Assembly: GCF_002846395.1 (NCBI RefSeq)
Contig: NZ_PJMU01000001.1
Location: 868,001 to 932,000 of the forward strand
Length of the DNA: 64,000 nt
Source of the DNA: Pontibacter ramchanderi
GTDB taxonomy: Bacteria > Bacteroidota > Bacteroidia > Cytophagales > Hymenobacteraceae
Reading direction: 5' to 3'
A model generated the notes under the pieces. It was not told the DNA's origin. It saw nothing but the letters and a program-made list of their open reading frames with translations, and did not search any database. Positions 25,234 to 33,934 of the stretch are shown in pieces. Within the stretch, counting starts at the first letter, position 1. Each line of letters starts with the position of its first letter. Made by a program: the position numbers and the translations under genes.

Positions 25234-26286
25234 ATGAGTTCTGCAGATAATAAACGTACTGTTATAGTTGGCATCTTCACGTTCCTGGCGATCGTGATCC
25301 TGGTAGCCGGTATTTTCATGCTGGCCGGCCAGCAAAAGCGCCTGATCAGCACAGTGACGCTCACCGCCATTTTTGATGATGTGGCGGGCCTGCGCACCGG
25401 CAACAATGTCTGGTTCTCGGGAGTGAAGATCGGCACGATCAAATCCATTAACCTGTATGGCGACTCACAAGTGGAGGTGGTGATGAACATTGAGGAGAAG
25501 GTACAGCAGTACATCCGCAAAAATGCCACGGCCCGCATCAGCTCCGAGAGCTTCATCGGCAACAAGAACATTGTGATTGACGGTGGCACCCAGTCGGCTG
25601 CCCCCATTGAGGATGGCGACCGGATTACGGCTGTGAGCCCGCTTAACACCGACGACCTGATGGAGAAGCTGCAGCAAAACAATGAGAACCTGGTAGCCAT
25701 TACCGGCGACTTTAAGCAGCTGACTTCCCGCCTGGTGAAAGGCGAGGGAACGGTTGGGGCCTTGCTCACCGACACGACCATGGCTCAGGATTTCCGCAAT
25801 GTGGTAGCCAACCTGCAGCGCACGACGCAAAGCACCGTAACGGCCTCCAACTCGCTGTCGGCCTTCACGAGCAAACTTAACTCGCCGGGCGGCCTGGCTA
25901 ACCAACTGGCCACCGACAAAGAGGTATTTCAGCAGCTGAAAAATTCGATGACGCAACTGGAGGAAGCCACAGCTTCTACCTCGGAGATTACCGAGAACCT
26001 GCGCACCGCCAGCAGCCGACTCAACAACAGCAACAATGCGGTGGGTGTACTCCTCAACGATCCGAAATTTGCCCGCCAGTTGCAAAGCACCATGCAGAAC
26101 CTGGAGACCGGCACTGAAAAGCTGGACCAGAACATGGAGGCCCTGCAGAGCAACTTCCTTTTGAGGGGTTTTTTCAGAAAGCAGGCAAAGGAGCAGGCCA
26201 GGCAGCAGCAAAACCAGCCGGCGCAGCAGCCTGTACAGCCTACAGACACCATACAATTCAAACCTTCGATCCTTCAGAAGAACTAA
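25234..26286 (+). CDS. mlaD: MlaD family MCE-domain lipid-binding protein
   Basis: The 350-residue protein has one N-terminal membrane anchor (TVIVGIFTFLAIVILVAGIF) and a single MCE domain at about residues 38-120 with the motif VAGLRTGNNVWFSGVKIGTI. A long helical, Gln/Asn/Ser-rich tail follows that would form a coiled tube or tether in the periplasm. MCE proteins of this class shuttle phospholipids between membranes. The stop is followed at once by a strong terminator, closing the operon. Proteobacterial MlaD is about 180 residues; the extended tail here is normal for Bacteroidota. Confidence 0.93.
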   Translation: MSSADNKRTVIVGIFTFLAIVILVAGIFMLAGQQKRLISTVTLTAIFDDVAGLRTGNNVWFSGVKIGTIKSINLYGDSQVEVVMNIEEKVQQYIRKNATARISSESFIGNKNIVIDGGTQSAAPIEDGDRITAVSPLNTDDLMEKLQQNNENLVAITGDFKQLTSRLVKGEGTVGALLTDTTMAQDFRNVVANLQRTTQSTVTASNSLSAFTSKLNSPGGLANQLATDKEVFQQLKNSMTQLEEATASTSEITENLRTASSRLNNSNNAVGVLLNDPKFARQLQSTMQNLETGTEKLDQNMEALQSNFLLRGFFRKQAKEQARQQQNQPAQQPVQPTDTIQFKPSILQKN

Positions 26287-26288
26287 AA

Positions 26289-26323
26289 CAAAAAGGGCGC
26301 ATCTAAATGATGCGCCCTTTTTG
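26289..26323. terminator. Bidirectional terminator between mlaD and the HIT gene
   Basis: AAAAAGGGCGCATC pairs with GATGCGCCCTTTTT around a TAAAT loop, with A-run on one side and T-run on the other. It serves both convergent transcripts. Confidence 0.85.
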
Positions 26324-26348
26324 CTACCCTTGTAGGTATAGCTATACC

Positions 26349-26750
26349 TTACAACGTGGCATATACCTGCCGGATCTGCTCGGCCACTTCCTCAAACTCC
26401 TCCTGGCTGAACTTTTGCTTGTTAGCAAAGTTCATATCGGCCATTTTATTCAACGGAATCAGGTGCACGTGTGCATGGGGCACCTCCAGCCCAACAACTG
26501 CCACGCCGATGCGCTTGCAGGGCACCGTCTTCTCTACAGCTGCGGCTACTTTTTTAGCAAAAGCCATCAGGCCCAGGTATAGATCGTCATCCAAGTCGAA
26601 CAGGTAGTCGATTTGCTGCTTGGGTATGACCAAGGTATGGCCTTTGGTGGTCGGAAACACATCCAGAAAGGCCAGGTAGCGATCATCCTCAGCTATTTTG
26701 TAAGCGGGGATCTCGCCATTTACAATTTTGGTGAAGATAGATGGCTCCAT
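26349..26750 (-). CDS. HIT family nucleotide-binding hydrolase
   Basis: At 133 residues this is a Hint-type histidine triad protein. The triad HAHVHLIPL lies near residue 98, with the N-terminal SIFTKIVNGEIPAYKIAEDD and DVFPTTKGHTLVIPK as family signatures. Such enzymes hydrolyse phosphoramidates and nucleoside conjugates such as AMP-lysine. It sits 5 bases after greA on the same strand, an arrangement frequent in Bacteroidota, so both are made from one transcript. Confidence 0.9.
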   Translation of the reverse strand: MEPSIFTKIVNGEIPAYKIAEDDRYLAFLDVFPTTKGHTLVIPKQQIDYLFDLDDDLYLGLMAFAKKVAAAVEKTVPCKRIGVAVVGLEVPHAHVHLIPLNKMADMNFANKQKFSQEEFEEVAEQIRQVYATL

Positions 26751-26755
26751 TTGGC

Positions 26756-27229
26756 TTAACGGCTAATTTCCAGAATCTCGAACTCAATCTTTCCGGCCGG
26801 CACCGTGATCTCGGCCTTCTCGCCTACCGACTTGCCCAGCAGGCCCTTTCCGATCGGCGACTTTACCGATATTTTGCCGGAGGCCAGGTCTGCTTCTTCT
26901 TCGGCCACCAGGGTGTAGTCCATCACCATGTTGTTTTTCAGGTTCTTGATCTTCACTCTGGAAAGGATCAGCGCCTTGCTTGTATCCAGGTTAGACTCGT
27001 CTATCAGACGGGCGTTGCCTACCACTTCTTCCAGTTTGGCGATCTTCAGCTCCAGGTGCCCCTGCGCGTCTTTGGCGGCGTCGTACTCGGCGTTCTCGCT
27101 CAGGTCGCCCTTATCGCGCGCCTCTGCCAGTTGACGGGCCACTTCCGCGCGACCTCTGGTCTTCAAATCGTGTAGCTCTTCCTTTAGCTTCTGTAAACCT
27201 TCAGCGGTGTAATAAGAAATGTTGCTCAT
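26756..27229 (-). CDS. greA: Transcription elongation factor GreA
   Basis: A 157-residue GreA. The N-terminal antiparallel coiled coil (about residues 8-75) carries the tip acids in GDLSENAEYDAAK (about residue 42), which enter the RNA polymerase secondary channel to stimulate transcript cleavage. The C-terminal FKBP-like domain ends IKSPIGKGLLGKSVGEK-type sequence (about 122-140). It rescues backtracked polymerase. A structured leader with its own terminator precedes the gene (27256-27405), suggesting control by readthrough. Confidence 0.95.
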   Translation of the reverse strand: MSNISYYTAEGLQKLKEELHDLKTRGRAEVARQLAEARDKGDLSENAEYDAAKDAQGHLELKIAKLEEVVGNARLIDESNLDTSKALILSRVKIKNLKNNMVMDYTLVAEEEADLASGKISVKSPIGKGLLGKSVGEKAEITVPAGKIEFEILEISR

Positions 27230-27255
27230 AATACTGTCTTCACGTTTTAAAACAC

Positions 27256-27405
27256 AAAAACAAAAAGAACGGCTATGTCAAACATAACCGTTCTTTTTGC
27301 CTGATATGTAATTGATTAATTCTTCTTTTTCAGCCTGGCTGCACTAAAGCAAGCCGGGAATGCTAGATGTGGCACCTGCGCACGGGCATCTCCCGATGGC
27401 ACTGT
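27256..27405 (-). ncRNA. Candidate structured greA leader RNA / small RNA
   Basis: A -7 box (TATATTTG) predicts transcription starting near 27405 on the minus strand. The RNA contains a strong long-range helix: CGGGA-G-AUGC pairs with GCAU-UCCCG, closing a loop that has its own GUGC-rich hairpin, with a further AGCC/GGCU pairing downstream. It ends in a terminator at 27262-27299 that lies only about 33 bases before the greA ATG. It could be a free RNA of about 145 bases, an attenuator for greA, or both. It does not show SRP, tmRNA or RNase P signatures. Confidence 0.5.
27262..27299 (-). terminator. Intrinsic terminator in the greA leader
   Basis: AAAAAGAACGG(C/T)TATG pairs with CATA(G/A)CCGTTCTTTTT, about 15 bp around a 5-base loop. 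Minus-strand readout ends TTTTTGTTTTTG. It lies upstream of, not downstream of, the greA coding region, so it would stop greA mRNA unless read through. Confidence 0.85.
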
Positions 27406-27411
27406 GTTGAG

Positions 27412-27419
27412 CAAATATA
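27412..27419 (-). promoter_or_regulatory. Predicted -7 box of the greA leader
   Basis: TATATTTG on the minus strand is an exact TAnnTTTG match. Upstream sequence is very AT-rich; an ATTG about 15 bases away is only a weak -33 element. Confidence 0.5.
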
Positions 27420-27545
27420 CAAATTTATTTTAATTCAATATTTTTCAGCTATACTTATTTATCTGTCTCCACAACATGCTTTTAGGGGCATCTCCATACT
27501 TGCTATACGCAATTGGAGCCGCTCAGTATAGGCGCGCAGGCCAGA

Positions 27546-28502
27546 TTATGCCGAAAGCCTGCCAGAGGCCTGCAGGGCCTGTATTTTCTGCACCAGCACC
27601 TCGTTTATCCTGACATAGGACTCGTGCGTCCAGCCAGCAATATGAGGAGTCAGCACCACTAGCTCTGCGGATTTGAGATAATTGAAATTGCGGCGCTGAT
27701 CTTCTGTCAGGCTTTGAAGTTTCTCGTTTTCGAGCACATCCAGGGCAGCTCCCTTCAGGTTGCCGGCTTGCAGGTGCTGCACCAACGCGGTCTGGTCTAC
27801 CACCTCGCCACGTGAGGTGTTCATGAACCAGATCGGCTTTTTGAAAGCGCTGAAAAAAGATGCATCCGCAAACGCCCAATTTTCAGGGATGTAAGGTATA
27901 TGCAGGCTCACAATATCGGCTTCCTGCTGCAGGTTCTCCAGCGAGGCCGCTTCGGCAGGTGCCGTGATCTTTTCGGGAGCGTAACGGTCGTAGGCCAGGA
28001 TGCGGCAACCAAAACCACGCAACACACGCGCAAAGCTTTGCCCCATGTGGCCATAGCCAATAATACCGACGGTCTTGCCGCTGATCTCCTCTCCCCTGTT
28101 TTCCTCGCGCAGCCATACCTGGTTACGTACCTGCCGATCGCCCCGAGCAATGTTGCGCATCAGACTCAGCAGCATACCCAACGCGTGCTCTCCCACCGCC
28201 TGCTGGTTTCCTTCATTGGCTCCCAATAAGGCTATACCGCGCTCCTGCAGTGCCTCCGCATCAATGTTATCCAGCCCCGCGCCGGCCCGCGCCACAAACC
28301 TGAGCTGTCCCGCCAGTTTGATGGTATCGGCGGTGATGCGCATCTTACTACGCACGATCAGCCCTTGGAACCCAACCAGCGCCTCGCATACCTCTATCGG
28401 TTTGATATCCGGACGATAATCATAGGCCACACCTATCTCTTCCAGCATAGGAAACAGACTGGGATGCACTTCGTCGATGATCAGGATGCGTGGTTTTGTC
28501 AT
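27546..28502 (-). CDS. D-2-hydroxyacid dehydrogenase, phosphoglycerate dehydrogenase-like
   Basis: The 318-residue enzyme is best started at ATG 28502 (MTKPRILIID); the longer frame runs into the mgtE end. The NAD-binding motif is GIIGYGHMG (about residue 144). The catalytic Arg, Glu and His are seen in NTSRGEVVD (about 226), DVLENEK (about 255) and TPHIAGWTHES (about 288). It oxidises or reduces 2-hydroxyacids; similarity to SerA is clear but there is no C-terminal ACT domain, so assignment to serine synthesis is tentative. mgtE ends 4 bases upstream. Confidence 0.85.
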   Translation of the reverse strand: MTKPRILIIDEVHPSLFPMLEEIGVAYDYRPDIKPIEVCEALVGFQGLIVRSKMRITADTIKLAGQLRFVARAGAGLDNIDAEALQERGIALLGANEGNQQAVGEHALGMLLSLMRNIARGDRQVRNQVWLREENRGEEISGKTVGIIGYGHMGQSFARVLRGFGCRILAYDRYAPEKITAPAEAASLENLQQEADIVSLHIPYIPENWAFADASFFSAFKKPIWFMNTSRGEVVDQTALVQHLQAGNLKGAALDVLENEKLQSLTEDQRRNFNYLKSAELVVLTPHIAGWTHESYVRINEVLVQKIQALQASGRLSA

Positions 28503-28506
28503 GAGG

Positions 28507-29859
28507 CTAGAGTTCATACAGCATATGCGCGACACCAAAATAAATCGCCAACCCAAGCAAGTCATTCGCTGTCGTAATGAACGGACCAGCCGCGACAGCA
28601 GGATTCACCCCCATTTTATCGAGCAGCATAGGCGTGAGCGTGCCCATAAGCGAGGCCAGCATCACAACCGAGAAGAGAGCCACTGAAACCACCATGGAGA
28701 GTTTAAGGTCCTGCCGGAACAGATATGAGAAACCGAAAACGAGCGCGGAAATAATCAGCGCGTTCAACAAGGCTACCATGATGAGCTTGAAAAGACGCTG
28801 GGCGAAGTTCTCGAAGATTACGGCGTTGGAAGAAAGCGTCTGGATGATGATGGACGAGGACTGTATACCTACGTTACCACCCGTTGCCGTAATAAGCGGC
28901 ACGAACAGCGCCAGGGCAGGCAGCATGGCGATATCGGCCTCGAAGAAGCCCATGAAGTGCGCAGCCAGCAAACCACCCACCATCCCGATCACGAGCCAGG
29001 GGATACGGGAGCGCGAAATGCGGAACACGCTGTCGTCTTCCTCCACGTTCTCCGAAATACCGGTCATGAGCTGACGACTGAGTTCGGCCTGCTCCTGCAT
29101 TACGTCGATCACGTCGTCGATGGTGATACGGCCGAGTAGCTTGCCCTGGATGTTCACCACAGGTATAGCCTCCAGGTCGTACTTCTGCATCACGCTTACC
29201 ACTTCGTTCTCGTCCCGGAACGACTCGATCGAGATCACATCTTCGCTGTAAATATCCTTTACCAGCTTGTCGTCTTTTGACAGCAGCAGCGCTTTAATAC
29301 TGAGTCGCCCGAGCAGAATATCGCGATTATCCACCACATATACCGTATAGATCCGCTCCACGTCTTCTGCCTGCCGCCTGATCTCCTCAATGCACTGCCG
29401 CACACGCCAGTTGATGTTTACCTTGATCAGCTCTTTCGCCATCAGACCGCCTGCGCAGTCCTCTTCGTAGTGCAGCAGATCCAGAATGTCGTCCGCCTTC
29501 TCTTCGTTTTCGATCAGGGCGATCACCTCCTCGCGACGCTGCACATTCATCTCGTTCAGAATGTCCACCGCGTCGTCCGAGTCCATCAGGTTGACGTAAC
29601 GGGCAATCTCCTGGCTGGTGAAATAGGCCAGAAAATCAGTTCGGATATCATAGTCAAGATCACTCAGAATCTGGGAGCCGATCTCGGGAGGCAGAAGGTC
29701 CAGCACGTACTTCGACTCATTGGTGTCCAGCTCGTAGAGCACCGTCGTGATATCGGCCGGGTACATGTCGGACATGGTTTCGAGGATGAAACTCTTGTCG
29801 TCGCGCGCGATCGCCTCTTCAACCTGTTCTATGTATTCACGTGTGATCTCTGCCTGCAT
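28507..29859 (-). CDS. mgtE: Magnesium transporter MgtE
   Basis: A 450-residue Mg channel of standard plan. Residues 1-130 form the acidic N-domain (DMYPADITTVLYEL). Two CBS domains lie at about 135-255 (ITIDDVIDVMQEQ marks the connecting helix), and five C-terminal helices follow. The pore motif PLITATGGNVGIQSS (about residue 325) and the C-terminal PFITTANDLLGLAIYF with the conserved Asp are present. The cytosolic domains sense Mg and close the pore. It is followed by the dehydrogenase gene and preceded by rsmA with 4-base gaps, so all three probably share a transcript. Confidence 0.95.
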   Translation of the reverse strand: MQAEITREYIEQVEEAIARDDKSFILETMSDMYPADITTVLYELDTNESKYVLDLLPPEIGSQILSDLDYDIRTDFLAYFTSQEIARYVNLMDSDDAVDILNEMNVQRREEVIALIENEEKADDILDLLHYEEDCAGGLMAKELIKVNINWRVRQCIEEIRRQAEDVERIYTVYVVDNRDILLGRLSIKALLLSKDDKLVKDIYSEDVISIESFRDENEVVSVMQKYDLEAIPVVNIQGKLLGRITIDDVIDVMQEQAELSRQLMTGISENVEEDDSVFRISRSRIPWLVIGMVGGLLAAHFMGFFEADIAMLPALALFVPLITATGGNVGIQSSSIIIQTLSSNAVIFENFAQRLFKLIMVALLNALIISALVFGFSYLFRQDLKLSMVVSVALFSVVMLASLMGTLTPMLLDKMGVNPAVAAGPFITTANDLLGLAIYFGVAHMLYEL

Positions 29860-29863
29860 GGTA

Positions 29864-30643
29864 TTAAATGTTCTGCTCTACGAGCTGGGTCAATGCTATA
29901 AAATCCTCGACTGACAACTGCTCTGCCCGCTGATCGAAAACAGGCTGTGATGTCACTTCCGGTGGAAGGTTAAATGTTTTGAGGCAGTTACGCAGGGTTT
30001 TGCGCCTTGTTCCAAAACTGTTCTTCACAACAGAGAAAAATAACTTTTCGTCGCAAGGCAAACTCTGGCGGTCGTTGCGCACCACACTGATCACGCCTGA
30101 CTTCACTTTGGGCGGCGGGTGGAACACGTTTTCGTGTACCGTGAATTTATACTCGATGGTATAGAATGCCTGCAAAAGCACGCTCAAAATGCCGTAGGCC
30201 TTGTTGCCTGGAGGCGAGGCCAGTCGCTCGGCCACTTCTTTCTGAATCATGCAAACCACCTCGGGCACTACATCGCGGTGCTCCAGCACTTTAAAAAATA
30301 TCTGGCTCGAGATGTTGTAAGGGAAATTGCCAATGATGGAGAACTTGCCCGGAAACAGCTTGCTCAGATCGGTTTTCAGGAAGTCAGCGGAGATGATGCG
30401 GTCGCCCAATTGCGGAAAATGCTGCTGCAGGTAAGCGATGGACTCCTTGTCGATGTCCAGCACCGTGGTGCGGTACTCCTTGTGCTCGAGCATGTACTGC
30501 GTGAGCACGCCCATGCCCGGGCCGATCTCCAGCACATCGGCCACCCCACCGGGCAAGGTCAGTTGCTCCACTATTTTGCGGGCGATGTTCTGGTCGACCA
30601 GGAAGTGCTGGCCCAGGTGTTTCTTCGGACTTACTTTGCTCAC
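29864..30643 (-). CDS. rsmA: 16S rRNA dimethyladenosine transferase RsmA
   Basis: A 259-residue KsgA/RsmA enzyme that dimethylates A1518 and A1519 in helix 45 of 16S rRNA during small-subunit assembly. SAM motif I is EIGPGMGVLTQ (about residue 39), the catalytic IV motif is NFPYNISSQIFF (about 105), and the C-terminal FGTRRKTLRN (about 209) contacts rRNA. The N-terminal KKHLGQHFLVD is diagnostic. The start codon is GTG at 30641-30643. It heads the rsmA-mgtE-dehydrogenase set. Confidence 0.95.
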   Translation of the reverse strand: MSKVSPKKHLGQHFLVDQNIARKIVEQLTLPGGVADVLEIGPGMGVLTQYMLEHKEYRTTVLDIDKESIAYLQQHFPQLGDRIISADFLKTDLSKLFPGKFSIIGNFPYNISSQIFFKVLEHRDVVPEVVCMIQKEVAERLASPPGNKAYGILSVLLQAFYTIEYKFTVHENVFHPPPKVKSGVISVVRNDRQSLPCDEKLFFSVVKNSFGTRRKTLRNCLKTFNLPPEVTSQPVFDQRAEQLSVEDFIALTQLVEQNI

Positions 30644-30802
30644 TTGCTTTGCGTTATGGGCCGTGCGCCGTCAAGACGATTTTGCACAAACCTCGTTATA
30701 CCTATTTAATATACGCCAGAGCCGCCAGCTATACCTGGCAAGGGCTTTTTCGCATTACACTATATACTTACTATATTGCGTGCTCAAAGATACGAATGAC
30801 AA

Positions 30803-32236
30803 ATGCCAACACAACTCAAATACAGTACATCGGTAGGTAAAAATACAGACGTAGCCCTGATTGTGCGGGCTGACCAGGCTGATTCACTCACCGAACTGAG
30901 CGCCGAAGAGGCCGCCTATGTAAAACAGCAACTGGAAGCCGAGGCGAAAATCGTGTCGCTCAACCGCTATACGCAGCGCCTATACCTGGTGGTATACACA
31001 GAGGGCAAAACCCAGAACGCCACCAGAGAATCGCTCCGCCAGGCAGGATATACCTTGATCATGCAGCTTAAAGCCGACAAGGTGCAGGAACTGGCCATCG
31101 CCGACAAGTCAGGTGCAGAGGCGAGCCCCTACCTGGCTGAGGGCCTATACCTGAGCAATTACCAGTTTCAGAAATACAAGACCAAGAACAACAAGCCAAG
31201 CTCTTTACAAACCATCGTGCTGACCGACGAGAACCTGTCGGAGTTTGACACGATGGAGCTGCAAAACGTGCTCGACGCCGTGACTGTGACCCGCGACCTG
31301 GTGAACGAGCCAAACAGTCACCAGAGCGCCACCCAGTTCAGCGAGCAGTTGGTGGCCTTGGGCGAAGAGGCTGGTTTCTCAGTACAGGTGTTCGATGAGT
31401 TGCAGATACAGTCCTTGAAAATGGGCGGTTTGCTGGCCGTGAACCAGGGCAGTGAAGAGCCACCGACCTTTAACATACTGGAGTGGAAACCGGAAGGCGC
31501 CACCAACAGCAAACCGTACGTGCTGGTAGGCAAAGGCGTGGTATACGACACTGGGGGCCTCAGCCTGAAGCCAACGCCGCAGTCCATGGACTACATGAAG
31601 TCGGACATGGCGGGTGCCGCTGCTGTAAGTGGGGTGATGTATGCTCTGGCTAAAAACAACATCCAGCTGCACGTCATCGCACTTATACCTGCCACCGACA
31701 ACCGTCCGGGCGGTAAGGCCTATGCGCCAGGCGACGTGCTCACCATGCACAACGGCATGACCGTGGAGGTGCTCAATACCGATGCCGAAGGGCGCCTGAT
31801 CCTGGCAGATGCCCTGAGCTTTGCCCAGAAATACAAGCCGGAATTGGTGATCGACATGGCTACCCTGACCGGAGCCGCGGCCCGTGCCATTGGCAAGGAA
31901 GGACTGGTAGCAATGAGTAACGCTGGTGATGAAGTGATGAACGCACTGAAGCGAGCCGGAGAGGCGGAACACGAGCGCATTGTGGAGTTCCCGCTGTGGG
32001 ACGAGTACAAGAAGCATATCGAGTCTGACATAGCCGACATCAAGAACCTGGGCGGGGCCGAGGCAGGCGCCATTTCGGCTGGTGTGTTCCTGGAATATTT
32101 CACCGATTACCCTTGGGTGCACTTTGATATTGCTGGCACAGCCTACCTGCTCGGCGAAGACTCTTACCGTGGCAAACTAGCCACCGGATCAGGCGTGCGC
32201 CTGGTTTACAATTACCTTAGCTCTTTGGCTAACTAA
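30803..32236 (+). CDS. pepA: Leucyl aminopeptidase (M17)
   Basis: A 477-residue cytosolic M17 peptidase. The N-terminal domain (1-165) is variable. The catalytic domain has VGKGVVYDTGGLSLKP (metal Asp and Lys, about residue 240), the SDMAGAAAV segment (about 270) and NTDAEGRLILADAL (metal Asp/Glu and catalytic Arg, about 325). It removes N-terminal amino acids with two metal ions. The A/T-rich TATATTGCG near 30770 could be the promoter. pdxA starts 6 bases after its stop, so the two are co-transcribed. Confidence 0.93.
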   Translation: MPTQLKYSTSVGKNTDVALIVRADQADSLTELSAEEAAYVKQQLEAEAKIVSLNRYTQRLYLVVYTEGKTQNATRESLRQAGYTLIMQLKADKVQELAIADKSGAEASPYLAEGLYLSNYQFQKYKTKNNKPSSLQTIVLTDENLSEFDTMELQNVLDAVTVTRDLVNEPNSHQSATQFSEQLVALGEEAGFSVQVFDELQIQSLKMGGLLAVNQGSEEPPTFNILEWKPEGATNSKPYVLVGKGVVYDTGGLSLKPTPQSMDYMKSDMAGAAAVSGVMYALAKNNIQLHVIALIPATDNRPGGKAYAPGDVLTMHNGMTVEVLNTDAEGRLILADALSFAQKYKPELVIDMATLTGAAARAIGKEGLVAMSNAGDEVMNALKRAGEAEHERIVEFPLWDEYKKHIESDIADIKNLGGAEAGAISAGVFLEYFTDYPWVHFDIAGTAYLLGEDSYRGKLATGSGVRLVYNYLSSLAN

Positions 32237-32242
32237 GAAAAG

Positions 32243-33265
32243 ATGGACAACAGACATAAAGCAAAAATAGGCATCAGCATCGGCGACACGAACGGCATCG
32301 GCCCGGAGATCATCGTCAAAACGCTTTCAGATCAGCGCATCCTTAACTTCTGCACGCCTGTTATCTACGGCTCAGCCGGTGTGATGGGCAAAGTGCGCAA
32401 GGCCCTGAGCGCCGAGCATTTTCATTACCAGCAAGTGGGTTCCGCGCAGGAGCTTATATCGAAAAAGATTAACCTGATCAATTGCTGGGAAGAAGATATC
32501 GCCGTGGAGCCGGGTACGCCGAAACCGGAGTCTGGCAAGGCCTCCCTCGACTCGCTGATGGCTGCCGCGCGCGATCTTAAAGCCGGCTTGCTGGACGGTC
32601 TGGTGACCGCTCCGATTGACAAAGACAACATACAGTCCGAAGAGTTCAAGTTCCCGGGCCACACCGAGTTCCTGACCTCTTATTTTGATGCCGCGGACAG
32701 CCTGATGCTGCTCGTAAGCGACGACCTGCGGGTGGCAACCGTAACAGGTCATATACCTGTGAAGGACGTAGCCAGCAAACTCAACTTCGACCTGATCATC
32801 CGCAAAATCACCATCCTGCAGGAGTCGCTGCGCCGCGATTTCGGCATTTTGAAGCCACGCATTGCCGTGCTGGGTCTAAACCCGCACGCTGGCGAGAAAG
32901 GCCTGCTGGGCACCGAAGAAACGGACATTATCCGTCCGGCAGTGTTGCACCTGAAAGACAAAGGGCACCTGGTGTTTGGCCCCTACCCTGCCGACGGCTT
33001 CTTTGGCATGCGCATGTACAAGCAGTTCGACGCGGTGCTGAGCATGTACCACGACCAGGGGCTTATCCCTTTCAAGACGCTCGCCATGGAAACAGGGGTT
33101 AACTACACGGCCGGTCTGCCGATCGTGCGTACCTCCCCCGACCACGGCACGGCCTACGACATTGCCGGCAAACATACAGCCGATGAAACCTCTTTCAGAG
33201 AAGCGTTGTTCCTTGCCTGCGACATCATAAAAAAGCGCCAGACAGAGCAAATGCACGCTTTATAA
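32243..33265 (+). CDS. pdxA: 4-hydroxythreonine-4-phosphate dehydrogenase
   Basis: At 340 residues it fits PdxA, which oxidises 4-phosphohydroxy-L-threonine in the DXP-dependent pyridoxal phosphate pathway. Visible motifs are GISIGDTNGIGPEI at the start, FPGHTEFL (metal His, about residue 137), GLNPHAGEKGL (about 210) and YHDQGLIPFK (about 270, metal His). The C-terminus carries RTSPDHGTAYDIAGK. It is 6 bases downstream of pepA. The yceD gene follows after its own promoter. Confidence 0.93.
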   Translation: MDNRHKAKIGISIGDTNGIGPEIIVKTLSDQRILNFCTPVIYGSAGVMGKVRKALSAEHFHYQQVGSAQELISKKINLINCWEEDIAVEPGTPKPESGKASLDSLMAAARDLKAGLLDGLVTAPIDKDNIQSEEFKFPGHTEFLTSYFDAADSLMLLVSDDLRVATVTGHIPVKDVASKLNFDLIIRKITILQESLRRDFGILKPRIAVLGLNPHAGEKGLLGTEETDIIRPAVLHLKDKGHLVFGPYPADGFFGMRMYKQFDAVLSMYHDQGLIPFKTLAMETGVNYTAGLPIVRTSPDHGTAYDIAGKHTADETSFREALFLACDIIKKRQTEQMHAL

Positions 33266-33300
33266 ATCGGGCTGCTATTTTATTTGTCAAATTAATGTTC

Positions 33301-33308
33301 TAATTTTG
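33301..33308 (+). promoter_or_regulatory. Predicted -7 box before yceD-rpmF
   Basis: TAATTTTG matches the -7 consensus exactly, 23 bases before the GTG start at 33332. A TTTG lies 14 bases upstream, closer than the ideal 19-21. Confidence 0.5.
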
Positions 33309-33331
33309 CGTCTTGCAATAAAAACACGGTA

Positions 33332-33880
33332 GTGAAAAAGCTTAGAGACTACGAAATCGGCATTGCCAAACTCGCGAATAAGAAGCACTCTTATGAGTTT
33401 GAGATGGACGATTCATTCTTCTCTTTGTTTGAGCAGGAGATCATACTGGGGGGAAAACTACTGGCAAAAGTAGAGCTCGATAAGACCGAGTCGCTGCTGA
33501 CACTGCATTTTGACATTAAGGGACACGTACGCCTCACCTGCGACCGCAGCCTGGAGGAGTTCGACCAGCCGGTGGACATTGAAGAGACACTGCTGATCAA
33601 GTTCGGAGATGTAAATGCTGAGTTGGATGAGGATTTGTGGCAGATTACGCCCGAAACCCAGACCATTAACGTGGCACAGCACCTGTATGATTACATTGGA
33701 CTATCGCTGCCCATGAAAAAGCTTCACCCACGCTTTGTGGAGGAGCTGGACGAAGATGATGAACAGGACATCCTGATTTACTCTTCGGGCAAGGCAGGCG
33801 ATAGTGAGGGCGACGGGAACGATGACGACAACGACGATGATGTTGACCCACGCTGGGATGCCCTGAAAAACCTGAACTAA
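33332..33880 (+). CDS. YceD-like DUF177 protein
   Basis: A 182-residue protein of the DUF177/YceD family, whose gene almost always precedes rpmF. Plant relatives are needed for 23S rRNA accumulation, so a ribosome-assembly role is likely but unproven. The usual Cys pair is reduced to VRLTCDRSLEEF (about residue 68). The C-terminus is a highly acidic tail of Asp/Glu/Gly/Asn (about residues 148-172). The start codon is GTG. rpmF begins 54 bases later, and plsX and fabH follow. Confidence 0.88.
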   Translation: MKKLRDYEIGIAKLANKKHSYEFEMDDSFFSLFEQEIILGGKLLAKVELDKTESLLTLHFDIKGHVRLTCDRSLEEFDQPVDIEETLLIKFGDVNAELDEDLWQITPETQTINVAQHLYDYIGLSLPMKKLHPRFVEELDEDDEQDILIYSSGKAGDSEGDGNDDDNDDDVDPRWDALKNLN

Positions 33881-33934
33881 CAAGCAGTAGAATAATAAAG
33901 TATTAAATAACAGCAAGTAAATTTATAACTAAAA

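Noticed and set aside
24451..25335. 294-codon minus-strand frame opposite mlaF
   Set aside because: Antisense to a perfectly conserved ATPase; composition is that of a mirror frame.
27256..27405. greA leader RNA considered as SRP RNA, tmRNA or 6S RNA
   Set aside because: The SRP apical GGAAG/AGCA motif and tmRNA tRNA-like end are absent, and I could not draw a clear 6S central bubble; left as an unnamed leader/ncRNA.
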